Below are positions 1-7,400 of a stretch of DNA of 38,328 nucleotides, piece after piece. A program made the translations under genes and the position numbers. Numbering within the stretch: the first letter of the stretch is position 1; each line of letters opens with the position of its first letter. The notes below the pieces were generated by a model, which worked only from the letters and a program-made list of their open reading frames with translations, was not told the DNA's origin and ran no database searches. The stretch is from Gemmatimonadota bacterium (GTDB lineage: Bacteria; Gemmatimonadota; Gemmatimonadetes; Gemmatimonadales; GWC2-71-9): the NCBI GenBank assembly GCA_022562295.1, contig JADFPO010000026.1, positions 1-38,328 of the forward strand, in the 5' to 3' direction.

Positions 1-886
1 CCGTGACCGCGCGACCGCACAGATGCACCCGGTCGCCATCCACCCGCGCCTCGACCACGCCACCGCGCGCCGAAATCTGCCGACCCACCAGCTTCGTCTT
101 TCCCAAACGCCCGGCCCAATACGGTGCCAGGGCGCAATGGGCCGAACCGGTTACCGGATCCTCATCGATTCCCCACCACGGCGCGAAGTAGCGCGACACA
201 AAATCGTACTGCGGGTCGTCCGCCCGGGCGGTGACGATCACGCCACCCGGCACGCTCCGTAGCGCGGCGAAATCGGGTCGCACGGCACGAACCGCGGCCT
301 CGCCTTCCAGTTCCACAACGAAGTCGGCGTTTTCCGGCGCCTGCTCCAGGGTGCGTCCAACGGAGATAGGCGACACGTCGAGCGCGATCCGCACCGCACG
401 CGGAATTTGCCTCGTCTCGACCACCGGACGGCTCGGTAGGTTCAGTTCGATCGAGCCATCCACCCTACGAGCGATGAGGGGTCCGGACCGGGTGCGAAAA
501 CGCACCTCGCTCCGTTCTGCAACCTGTCCGGTCTCCCACAAAACGTGTGCAGCCGCCAGCGTCGCATGTCCACAGAGAGAAACCTCCCCGGTCGGTGTGA
601 ACCAACGCAGATCGAACCCGCCGAACGTCGGGACGACGAACGCCGTCTCGGACACATTCATCTCAGCCGCCACCTGCTGCATCCACTCCTTGCGGCGCGG
701 CCGGCTCGGCAAGCAGACGGCGGCTGGGTTGCCCTCGAAGGGTCGCCGCGCAAACGCGTCCACGTGAAATAAGGGTGCCGTGAGCAAACGCGTCGCGCCG
801 CGGATGACACGCCGTTGTGGCCGGGTGATTACGCGGGACCACGCCGGCTCCAGGATGCACGGAGTGGTGTTCATGGAGTACTGCAT
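1..886 (-). CDS. PhzF-family isomerase/epimerase, 3' end outside window
   Basis: Cytosolic PhzF-like isomerase of the diaminopimelate-epimerase fold; substrate unknown. Visible family signatures are PLFHVDAFARRPFEGNPAAV near the start, NVSETAFV with the catalytic Glu, FTPTGEVSLCGHATLAAAHVL in pieces, and the late GIDEDPVTGSAHCALAPYW. The frame is open to base 1 (295 codons), so only a short C-terminus is missing. I chose the ATG at 886 because AGGAGAGG lies 6 nt upstream and it overlaps the end of the decarboxylase gene by 16 nt, which indicates translational coupling. This start adds about 33 residues before the normal PhzF N-terminus; a TTG at 787 would give the usual length but has no good ribosome site. 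It is the third gene of the EamA-decarboxylase-PhzF operon. Confidence 0.9.
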   Translation of the reverse strand, partial: MQYSMNTTPCILEPAWSRVITRPQRRVIRGATRLLTAPLFHVDAFARRPFEGNPAAVCLPSRPRRKEWMQQVAAEMNVSETAFVVPTFGGFDLRWFTPTGEVSLCGHATLAAAHVLWETGQVAERSEVRFRTRSGPLIARRVDGSIELNLPSRPVVETRQIPRAVRIALDVSPISVGRTLEQAPENADFVVELEGEAAVRAVRPDFAALRSVPGGVIVTARADDPQYDFVSRYFAPWWGIDEDPVTGSAHCALAPYWAGRLGKTKLVGRQISARGGVVEARVDGDRVHLCGRAVT

Positions 887-2364
887 ACGGCACCTCTCCT
901 TTCTAATATCAATGCGTGGCCGAGGCGGACCACCTCGCTAACCAACACGTCAAAGTCCTCGGCGCGGGTGCGGTGGTTTGTGTTCGCCACGCGTAGTGCG
1001 AACCTGCCGTTGATAACCGTGTGCGAGGGAGTGGCGACGCCGCTTTCCTGCAGCCGCACGAGGAGCCGTTCGTTCAGCTCGTCCAACGACTCGACCTCAG
1101 CGCCAACCGGTGCGAATCGGAAACACACGACGTTCAGCGCCATCGGAGCCAGCAGCTCGAGATGGGGTGATTCGTCTATCAGCCGCGCCAGATACCGGGC
1201 GTGCTCGACGTTCTGTGCGATGAGGGCGCGGTACTTGCCTGCTCCGTGCTCCTTCAAGCTCATCCATACCTTGAGCGCGCTGAAGCGTCGCGACAGTTGA
1301 ATGCCGAAGTCACTGAACCAGTTAGGCGTAGCGGACGGTCCGCCCGGTAGCTGGGTCAGGTAGTCGGCCTTCACGGCAAAGGTGTTGCGATGGTGCTCCG
1401 CGTCGCGAACGAGCACGCACCCGACGTCGATCGGCATGTACATCCACTTGTGTGGATCGAACGCCAACGAGTCGGCCCGCTCCATTCCCGCTGTCATGCC
1501 TCGCAGCTCGGGCGACAGCGCCGCCAACGCGCCGAAGGCACCGTCCACATGAAACCAAAGGCGTTCGCGAGCCGCCAAGTTGGCCAGCGCCGTGAGATCG
1601 TCGACCGCACCGGTGTTGACCGTTCCCAGGTTGCCCACGACACAGAAAGGATGGAAACCGGCCGCCCTGTCCGACGCGAGCGCCTCGTTGAGCGCGACGA
1701 GATCGATCTGAAAGCGCTCATCAACCGGAATCACACGCAGGGCATCCGCGCCAAGGCCGAGCAAGCGAACGGCCTTGGTGACCGACAAATGGGTCTGTGA
1801 CGACGCGTACAGCACCATCCGCCGCGGCGCCGCGGCGAGTCCTACCTGCTGCACGTCCACCTCGGCTTTGACATTTAGTGCAATCGCTAGGCCAACGAGA
1901 TTCGCCATCGATCCCCCACTCAACAGGAGCCCGCTCGCATCCGAGGGAAACCCGAGAAGATCTTTGAACCACGTTATCACCTGCGCTTCCACCAGCGACG
2001 CGGCGTTGTCCCCGCCGTGCGCGTTCGTGTTCATCACCGAAGCCACGAAATCTGCGAGGGCTCCGAAGGGCGTGCCCTGGCCGTTCACCCACCCCCAGGC
2101 ACGCGGGTGCAGATTGCCGTGCGGGTACGGCAGGACGTTTTCCACGAAGTCGTCGTATGCACTCTCCGCCCCTTCCGGGGCCTCCGGCACCGGGCTGCCG
2201 AAACGCGCGCGTACGCGATCTGGAATCGGCTGCCACACCGGCCGGTCGCGAAGGGTTTCCAGGTACTCCATCATGTCATCCACCATGCGGTGGCCCAGTG
2301 CACGCATCGCTTGCCAGTCGGCGGGGTCGAGAGTCTTCTCCGTGCCGTGGGATGGCGTGTTCAT
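871..2364 (-). CDS. Group II PLP-dependent decarboxylase (aromatic-L-amino-acid/glutamate decarboxylase family)
   Basis: A 497-aa protein of the group II decarboxylase family, which removes the carboxylate of an amino acid using pyridoxal phosphate. Visible signatures are HVDGAFGA, with the Asp that contacts the pyridine nitrogen, and FDPHKWMYMP, with the Schiff-base lysine. The N-terminal region with HPRAWGWVNGQGTP and the NTNAHGGDNAAS segment matches the bacterial aromatic-amino-acid decarboxylase branch. Length is normal for the family. The ATG overlaps the upstream transporter stop (ATGA) and the end overlaps the PhzF gene, so the three genes are coupled. The substrate cannot be told from sequence; an aromatic amino acid is the likeliest guess. 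Confidence 0.92.
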   Translation of the reverse strand: MNTPSHGTEKTLDPADWQAMRALGHRMVDDMMEYLETLRDRPVWQPIPDRVRARFGSPVPEAPEGAESAYDDFVENVLPYPHGNLHPRAWGWVNGQGTPFGALADFVASVMNTNAHGGDNAASLVEAQVITWFKDLLGFPSDASGLLLSGGSMANLVGLAIALNVKAEVDVQQVGLAAAPRRMVLYASSQTHLSVTKAVRLLGLGADALRVIPVDERFQIDLVALNEALASDRAAGFHPFCVVGNLGTVNTGAVDDLTALANLAARERLWFHVDGAFGALAALSPELRGMTAGMERADSLAFDPHKWMYMPIDVGCVLVRDAEHHRNTFAVKADYLTQLPGGPSATPNWFSDFGIQLSRRFSALKVWMSLKEHGAGKYRALIAQNVEHARYLARLIDESPHLELLAPMALNVVCFRFAPVGAEVESLDELNERLLVRLQESGVATPSHTVINGRFALRVANTNHRTRAEDFDVLVSEVVRLGHALILERRGAVCSTP

Positions 2365-3368
2365 CTCAACTCCTTCGCGATCGCATCGGGTAACCCAGAC
2401 TGCGCGGTGCAGACCGTGGGCAGCTCACGAATTCCCACGCGCCAACGGGCGAACGCCCGCGCACGTGTCCGGTGGGGCGTCGCCTCCGGTCGCAGAATCA
2501 TCCACAGCCCGGACGCGACGGTGGCCGCCCCCGCCAACACTCTCCAACTCAATGACTCGCCGAGCACCATCCATCCCAGGAGGATCGCGATAGGCGGATG
2601 GGTGAGCATCACCGACAGCGTCTTGGTGACCGGCATGTGTTTGAGCAGCCAGTAGAACAGACTGAACGCGAAGGCCGATCCGACCAACGCCAGATACGCC
2701 AATGAGGCGGCGGCGGATAACGTCCACTGCAAGCGGCCTCCTTCGATCGTGGCGCCGAGACCAAGCAGCACGATGCTCGTCACGGCCATCTGCAGCGCTG
2801 CGAGCACCAGCGGATCCAGACCGGCGCCCTTGGCTTTCACGGCAACTTGAGAACCGGCCAGCGCCGCGGCTCCGACGAGAAACGCTACCACCCCGAGGAC
2901 CGCCCGCGGGTTGGTGGTGGCGAGCTGATCGGCGAAGATGAACGCAACCCCCAGGATCCCCACCACAACACCGACCAGTTTGCGCACCGTGATCGGCTCG
3001 CTCGGCAGCGCGGCGTGGGCGAACAGCATCGTAAAGAGCGGCACCGTCGAGAACATCACGGCGGCGAGTCCCGACGGCACGAACTGCATGCCCCAGAACT
3101 GCGCCGCATAACTCACGGCAAAACCGAACACCGCGGTCGAGACGATGAGCCGCCAGTCGGCGGGATCGCGCGGCAGCCGCGTGCCCCGAATCGCCAGGAC
3201 CGTCAGCAGGACCACCGACGCGATGAGGAAACGGAGCCCGGCAAACGTGAAGGGGGGGAGCGTTTCGAGCCCAATCCGCACGGCCAACCACGTGCTTCCC
3301 CATATGAGCGCCAGAGCGAGCCACGCTATCCGCGGCAAAGAAATCCTTGAGCGTCCGATTGTATGCAT
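2361..3368 (-). CDS. EamA-family drug/metabolite transporter
   Basis: A 335-aa inner-membrane permease with about ten hydrophobic helices in two repeated halves. The first half starts with AWLALALIWGSTWLAVRIGL, typical of EamA (DMT superfamily) proteins that export amino acids or small metabolites. The C-terminal 35 or so residues after the last helix are basic and cytosolic. It is the first gene of a coupled operon with a PLP decarboxylase and a PhzF-like enzyme, so it may export their substrate or product. The ATG at 3368 lies 77 bp from a divergent MocR-type regulator gene, the usual arrangement for a MocR target. No strong -10/-35 was seen for this strand. Confidence 0.9.
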   Translation of the reverse strand: MHTIGRSRISLPRIAWLALALIWGSTWLAVRIGLETLPPFTFAGLRFLIASVVLLTVLAIRGTRLPRDPADWRLIVSTAVFGFAVSYAAQFWGMQFVPSGLAAVMFSTVPLFTMLFAHAALPSEPITVRKLVGVVVGILGVAFIFADQLATTNPRAVLGVVAFLVGAAALAGSQVAVKAKGAGLDPLVLAALQMAVTSIVLLGLGATIEGGRLQWTLSAAASLAYLALVGSAFAFSLFYWLLKHMPVTKTLSVMLTHPPIAILLGWMVLGESLSWRVLAGAATVASGLWMILRPEATPHRTRARAFARWRVGIRELPTVCTAQSGLPDAIAKELR

Positions 3369-3409
3369 ACATTTCTCTTTGTAGTACCGGTGCTATGGCA
3401 ACCAAATCA

Positions 3410-3438
3410 TTGCATTGTCACAGGTCAAGCGATACTAT
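3410..3438 (+). promoter_or_regulatory. Promoter of the MocR-like gene, apparently leaderless
   Basis: TTGCAT (3410-3415) and TACTAT (3433-3438) are separated by exactly 17 bp. The ATG of the regulator begins 8 nt after the -10, so transcription should start at or next to the start codon, giving a leaderless or nearly leaderless mRNA. This is a hexamer match by eye and has no experimental support. Confidence 0.55.
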
Positions 3439-3445
3439 TGTACGT

Positions 3446-4515
3446 ATGACAATTTGGATACCGGATCTTTCCCGGGCTGACGGGCCGATCTACCTAGCCC
3501 TGGCGGAGGCGATCGCTCGAGAAATCGACACAGGCGGCCTGGCGCCCGGCTCCAGGCTTCCCACGCACCGCGAGCTGGCTGATGGGCTCGACGTGGCGCT
3601 GACGACCGTCACACGCGGGTACGCGGAGGCAGAACGCCGCGGATTGGTGAGTGGTGAGGTGGGGCGCGGGACCTTCGTGAGGCGGGGGCGGAGTTCCACG
3701 CGGCGCGAACGGTCGACCGCGGATTCGTCGATCATCGACTTCACGGTCAACGCCTTGCTGCCGTACGCGCACGCCCCGGAGCTCGCGGCCAGCATGGGCC
3801 GGGTGATTTCGGACAGCGACCCGTGGATGATGCTCGACTATCAGCCGCAACGCGGCAGCGAGCGACAGCGCACCGCGGGAGCGTTGTGGATGGAGCGGGC
3901 CGGAGTGGCGGCGTCTCCCGATCGTGTGCTGGTGACGTCGGGGGCGCAGCACGCCATGGCCGTCACGTTTGCGACGCTCGCCAACCCGGGCGACACGGTA
4001 TTGACCGAAGAACTCACTTACAGCGGGATGAAGTCCCTCGGCCATCACCTGCACCTCCGCCTCAAGGGCGTGGCGATGGACCAGGACGGCCTCAGGCCCG
4101 ACGCCTTCGCACGACGTTTCTCGCGTCACCGCCGATGGGCGAAGTCGTCGCCGAGTGGATCTTCGACGGGACCGCCAACCGGATCATGGAGTGGAAGCGC
4201 CAAGAGGTTGCCGCGCGGCAAGAGATTGCCCAATCGACGCTGGGGCGGTTCGGCTTCACGTCGCACCCCATGGCGCAGCACTTGTGGCTGGAGCTGCCCG
4301 AGCCGTGGTGCACCGACGACTTCGTGTCGCAGGCGAAGATGCGCGGCGTGTTGGTCTCGCCGGCGGAAATCTTCGTGGCGGGCCGCGCGGCCGCACCCTA
4401 CGCCGTGCGCATCACGCTCGGCTCGGTCCCGGATCGCGACACGCTCGCACGCGGGCTCACGACGTTGGCGGAAATCTTGGACGCGCCGCCGCAACCCTGC
4501 AAGACCGTGATATGA
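3446..4515 (+). pseudogene. MocR-type GntR regulator with internal deletion and frameshift
   Basis: The first reading frame (3446 to about 4115) encodes a GntR winged helix (GSRLPTHRELADGLDVALTT within residues 30-60) followed by the start of a fold-type I aminotransferase domain (VLVTSGAQHAMAVTFATLAN, then DGLRPDAFARR). At about 4110-4125 the similarity jumps to the +1 frame, where TFLASPPMGEVVAEWI and a normal C-terminus ending AEILDAPPQPCKTVI follow. MocR proteins are about 460 residues; here the two parts sum to about 355. The missing block of about 100 residues includes the PLP-binding lysine. The DNA-binding part is intact, so a truncated product could still bind DNA. It is divergent from the EamA-decarboxylase operon, its likely target. 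An assembly error is the alternative. Confidence 0.8.
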
Positions 4516-4533
4516 CGAATTTGACGGCCGGGG

Positions 4534-4662
4534 AAGTGTGGCCGTGTGCATACGGCGGGCGTAACCCACGCCGTGAAGAACACCGGCGGGAAAGACCTGA
4601 CACTGTCATCGTTCTCAAACGACGACAGCGCCGATGTGACGAAGAGAATGCGGTTGGAATGA
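4534..4662 (+). pseudogene. Possible cupin-type C-terminal gene remnant
   Basis: A short open stretch reads KCGRVHTAGVTHAVKNTGG, then KDLTLSSFSND and ends DVTKRMRLE before TGA. The H-x-V-K-N-T-G-x-x-D-L pattern recalls the second half of small cupin or sugar-epimerase-like proteins. There is an in-frame stop just before it, no convincing start and no ribosome site, so it is probably a decayed fragment. The rest of 4516-4752 shows nothing I can support. Confidence 0.25.
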
Positions 4663-4752
4663 GAGAGCACGGGCTGCGCTCAGCGAACCGTCACCTACCC
4701 GAACGGGAAGTGTCCGCCCTCAAGCACCGCCTCTACCAATTCGCGCAGATGT

Positions 4753-5628
4753 TCAAGCGGCTATCCATATGGTGAGCAGGAACGCCGCGACCACGACATA
4801 GCTGGCGCGGTCCAGCGCGGCGAACGCTATGGGATCTTCACGGAGCACGCCGCGGCCCGCGAACAGCCACATGCGCAGCATCCAATAGACGAAGAGTGCC
4901 AGCCCGAGCCACAGGAAACCGGGGGTGTCGTACAAAGCGCTCGCTTCCTCGCCCATGATGTACAGACTGTACACCAACGCACTCGCGATGACCGAGGCGC
5001 CACCCATCGCGGTCAAGACTGGAAGATCATCACCGTTGTAGCCACGGCCCGCCATGACATCGAGATGGCGCGCAGCCACGTCCTGCGTCTCGGCGACGCG
5101 CTTGGCCAATGCCAGCGAGCCGAACGCGAAGATCGTGAACGCGAGAAACCAACGGGTCAGGTGAACGTCGACGAGAACCGCTCCCGCAACGACCCTGGTC
5201 GCGTACAACGCCGTCAGCACGATCACGTCGACGGCGGCCCAGCGTTTGAGTCCTACGGAGTACGCCGTTGCGCCCAGGCCGTAGACGGCCAACACGCCGG
5301 CGAACCGCGGCGATAGGATCATGGCGAGTGCCAAACTCAGGGTGGCGATCACCGCGGCGGCCACGAGTGCCGCACGCGCGGACATCTGTCCCGCCGCAAA
5401 GGGCCTGTTGCGTTTGGTGACGTGCCACCGGTCGTCGTCCACATCCCGGACGTCGTTGAACAGGTAGGATGCCCCCGCTACGCCGGAGAATACCGCCAGA
5501 CCCATCAGCAGGCGACCCGCGAGAGCGACATCGAATACGAGGTGCGCCGCGATCGCCGGCGCAAAGACGAGCGTATTCTTGGCCCACTGGCGGGGACGGA
5601 CGCCGCGCAGCAGTGCGTCAAAGGACAT
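4753..5628 (-). CDS. UbiA-family prenyltransferase, decaprenyl-phosphate phosphoribosyltransferase-like
   Basis: A 291-aa multi-spanning membrane protein of the UbiA superfamily. It opens with RPRQWAKNTLVFAPAI, the motif of the branch containing mycobacterial Rv3806c, which moves phosphoribose onto polyprenyl phosphate. The first Asp-rich motif NDVRDVDDDRWHVTKRNRP is at residues 58-76, and YSVGLKRWAAVDV marks the second conserved loop. About eight or nine hydrophobic helices follow. In other bacteria this branch serves cell-envelope sugar donors; the exact acceptor here is unknown. The ATG at 5628 has a GGGAAAA stretch upstream. It stands alone, divergent from the secreted protein gene at 5889. 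Confidence 0.85.
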   Translation of the reverse strand: MSFDALLRGVRPRQWAKNTLVFAPAIAAHLVFDVALAGRLLMGLAVFSGVAGASYLFNDVRDVDDDRWHVTKRNRPFAAGQMSARAALVAAAVIATLSLALAMILSPRFAGVLAVYGLGATAYSVGLKRWAAVDVIVLTALYATRVVAGAVLVDVHLTRWFLAFTIFAFGSLALAKRVAETQDVAARHLDVMAGRGYNGDDLPVLTAMGGASVIASALVYSLYIMGEEASALYDTPGFLWLGLALFVYWMLRMWLFAGRGVLREDPIAFAALDRASYVVVAAFLLTIWIAA

Positions 5629-5742
5629 GGTTTTCCCGGGTGGAAGTCCCGCTGGCAGCGGAAGGCTTCATGCAGGATAATAGGCGGTACGCCCTCCGAC
5701 CACAGCGGGACCTGCGCTTGGGCGTGGCCGAGTCGTGTCTGC

Positions 5743-5770
5743 TTGCGGGTACCTCCCACACCCGTATTTT
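5743..5770 (+). promoter_or_regulatory. Weak promoter candidate for the PPC-like protein gene
   Basis: TTGCGG (5743-5748) and TATTTT (5765-5770) are 16 bp apart, about 120 bp upstream of the ATG at 5889. A 6-bp inverted repeat (CACACC 5757-5762, GGTGTG 5775-5780) brackets the -10. The remaining intergenic sequence is unremarkable apart from a run of C at 5821-5829. Confidence 0.3.
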
Positions 5771-5888
5771 TAGCGGTGTGTCGCCGTGGGGCCGTGGATC
5801 GGATGCCGGCGGATCGATTGCCCCCCCCCGCCCGCGGTGGGGCGGTTGCGCCATGTGTTCGGAATCGCCAAAGCCTAAGGAGAACGCA

Positions 5889-6680
5889 ATGCCCGTGTTT
5901 TCGGTATTTCGACGGATCGGTTTGACGGCGTGTGGCGCGTTGGGGTTGGCCATCGTCTCTGCGGGGGCGCTCAGCGCACAGGCCCTGCCGGTCGGCTCCA
6001 CCACCCTGGGAACGACGAGCACCGGCGCCGTGGCGTCGTACGAGTTCAATGCACCCTCGGCGGGCGTACTCACGGTAGCGGTTCGGGCAACGGGCGAAAC
6101 CGATCTCGTGCTCCTGGTAACCGACGCCGACGGCCAAGCGCTTCCCGATGGCCGGTCGGATCAGGATATCGGCGGCGACAGCGGCGCAGAGCAGGTGGCG
6201 ATCACGCTTCCGCGGGCGGGAAAATACTCGGTTCTGGTGCGTCCGTTCAGCTCGGGTCTGGGCGAGTTCCGGATCGGCGCGTCGTGGCTGGCGTTTCCGG
6301 AGTTGGAGCAGCCGGCCGACCCGGACGGTTCACCCAGCACGGCGAGGCCGATGACGGTGGGCGAAGGCATCAACGACACGATCGACCCATCGATGGGCGA
6401 TTATTGGGACTGGTTCTCGATCCAGATCACCCAGAGCGGGCAGCTGACGGTGGCGACGCGCGCCGAGGAGGGCGACCTGGTGTTGGAGTCATTCAACGAG
6501 GGCGAGTTCGCCGAGCCGTCCGAGCATTCGGATCAGGATCTGCAAGAAGTGAGCGGCAACGAGGCCATCGTGCTCTTCGTGACGGCCGGGCAGACGTTGT
6601 ACTTCAAAGTGTCGGCGTTCTCATCGACCGGCGGCGTGGCCATCGCATACCGGTTGACGGCCGGGTTGATCCCGGATTAA
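5889..6680 (+). CDS. Secreted protein with two PPC-like beta-sandwich repeats
   Basis: A 263-aa exported protein of unknown role. The signal peptide has a basic start (FRRIG), a hydrophobic core (LGLAIVSAGAL) and a likely cleavage after SAQA. Two similar halves follow: VASYEFNAPSAGVLTVAVRA... and DYWDWFSIQITQSGQLTVAT..., both with the Gly/Asp pattern and SDQD near the turn that are typical of bacterial pre-peptidase C-terminal (PPC) domains. These are usually found on secreted peptidases; no catalytic domain is present here. AAGGAG is placed well before the ATG, which decides this start over longer upstream reading. It stands between two minus-strand genes and has no obvious partner. Confidence 0.75.
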   Translation: MPVFSVFRRIGLTACGALGLAIVSAGALSAQALPVGSTTLGTTSTGAVASYEFNAPSAGVLTVAVRATGETDLVLLVTDADGQALPDGRSDQDIGGDSGAEQVAITLPRAGKYSVLVRPFSSGLGEFRIGASWLAFPELEQPADPDGSPSTARPMTVGEGINDTIDPSMGDYWDWFSIQITQSGQLTVATRAEEGDLVLESFNEGEFAEPSEHSDQDLQEVSGNEAIVLFVTAGQTLYFKVSAFSSTGGVAIAYRLTAGLIPD

Positions 6681-6687
6681 ACCCGGC
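6660..6687. terminator. Hairpin between convergent genes, possible bidirectional terminator
   Basis: GCCGGGTT (6660-6667) and AACCCGGC (6680-6687) form a perfect 8-bp stem with a 12-nt loop, overlapping the stop codon of the secreted protein gene and lying 22 bp from the end of the convergent Yip1-like gene. There is no U-tract on either side, so intrinsic termination is uncertain. Confidence 0.35.
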
Positions 6688-6709
6688 ATAGCCTCTTGCG
6701 GGCCACCGC

Positions 6710-7384
6710 TCATCCCTGGAGGTGCTGCAAGTACAGGGCGAGCGACACTCGTAAACCCGTGACCAGCCCCCACGCGCCACTGGTCACGGCCACGGCACCA
6801 GCGACTCTGATGCGCTGGGTGCTCACGAGTCCCACCACCATCAATGCCGCCCAAGCCAAATGAAAGATGCTGACCTGGCTCAGCAGGACATAGCTCCACG
6901 AGTCGCTCGCGGAATGTGCAAGCGCGATTGCCGCAAGGGACCCTGGTGAGGCGCTGAGCACCGACACATCAACAACATCCTGCCGCGCAATCCACACTAG
7001 CCGATTGAGCGACCCCGCAAGCGTTGCGACAAAAGCGATCGCAACCACACGAAACAGTTGTCGGAACGGGATGTCCACCATGCCAAGCAGACAAAACATC
7101 TGCACCACCAGCGTGATGAGCGCTACACGAGTCCACACTAACACTGGAATGGCCAGATAACTCCAACTTCTCACAGTGGCAAACGACTCAATTTGTCGAT
7201 CCACACTACTGTCGCCGAGCCGCTCCCTGAGTAAATCGCGATAGAACTCGGATGTCATGACGAACTCGTTGTTGATCCACGCAAGAGCAGCGCTCACGAG
7301 CACCAGCAGGACAAACACGTTCCACGTGCGAAGTGACACAGACACGGGCGAGCTTTCTGCGGAATCCGGCGTGGGAGATGACAC
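6710..7384 (-). CDS. Yip1-like integral membrane protein, last gene of the bacteriocin-type operon
   Basis: A 224-aa protein with about five or six hydrophobic helices (VFVLLVLVSAALAWI, WSYLAIPVLVWTRVALI, LFRVVAIAFVATLAGSL, VSIFHLAWAALMVVGLV and a C-terminal one). The arrangement recalls bacterial Yip1-domain proteins, though no diagnostic motif was found. I chose the GTG at 7384: AGGAAAG sits just upstream and the codon falls 17 nt after the exporter stop. The open frame runs further upstream, but only within the exporter gene. As the last gene of the peptide-export operon, encoding a small membrane protein of no known catalytic role, it is a candidate immunity protein; that is inference from position. 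Confidence 0.7.
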   Translation of the reverse strand: MSSPTPDSAESSPVSVSLRTWNVFVLLVLVSAALAWINNEFVMTSEFYRDLLRERLGDSSVDRQIESFATVRSWSYLAIPVLVWTRVALITLVVQMFCLLGMVDIPFRQLFRVVAIAFVATLAGSLNRLVWIARQDVVDVSVLSASPGSLAAIALAHSASDSWSYVLLSQVSIFHLAWAALMVVGLVSTQRIRVAGAVAVTSGAWGLVTGLRVSLALYLQHLQG

Positions 7385-7400
7385 GCTGCTTTCCTGGAGA

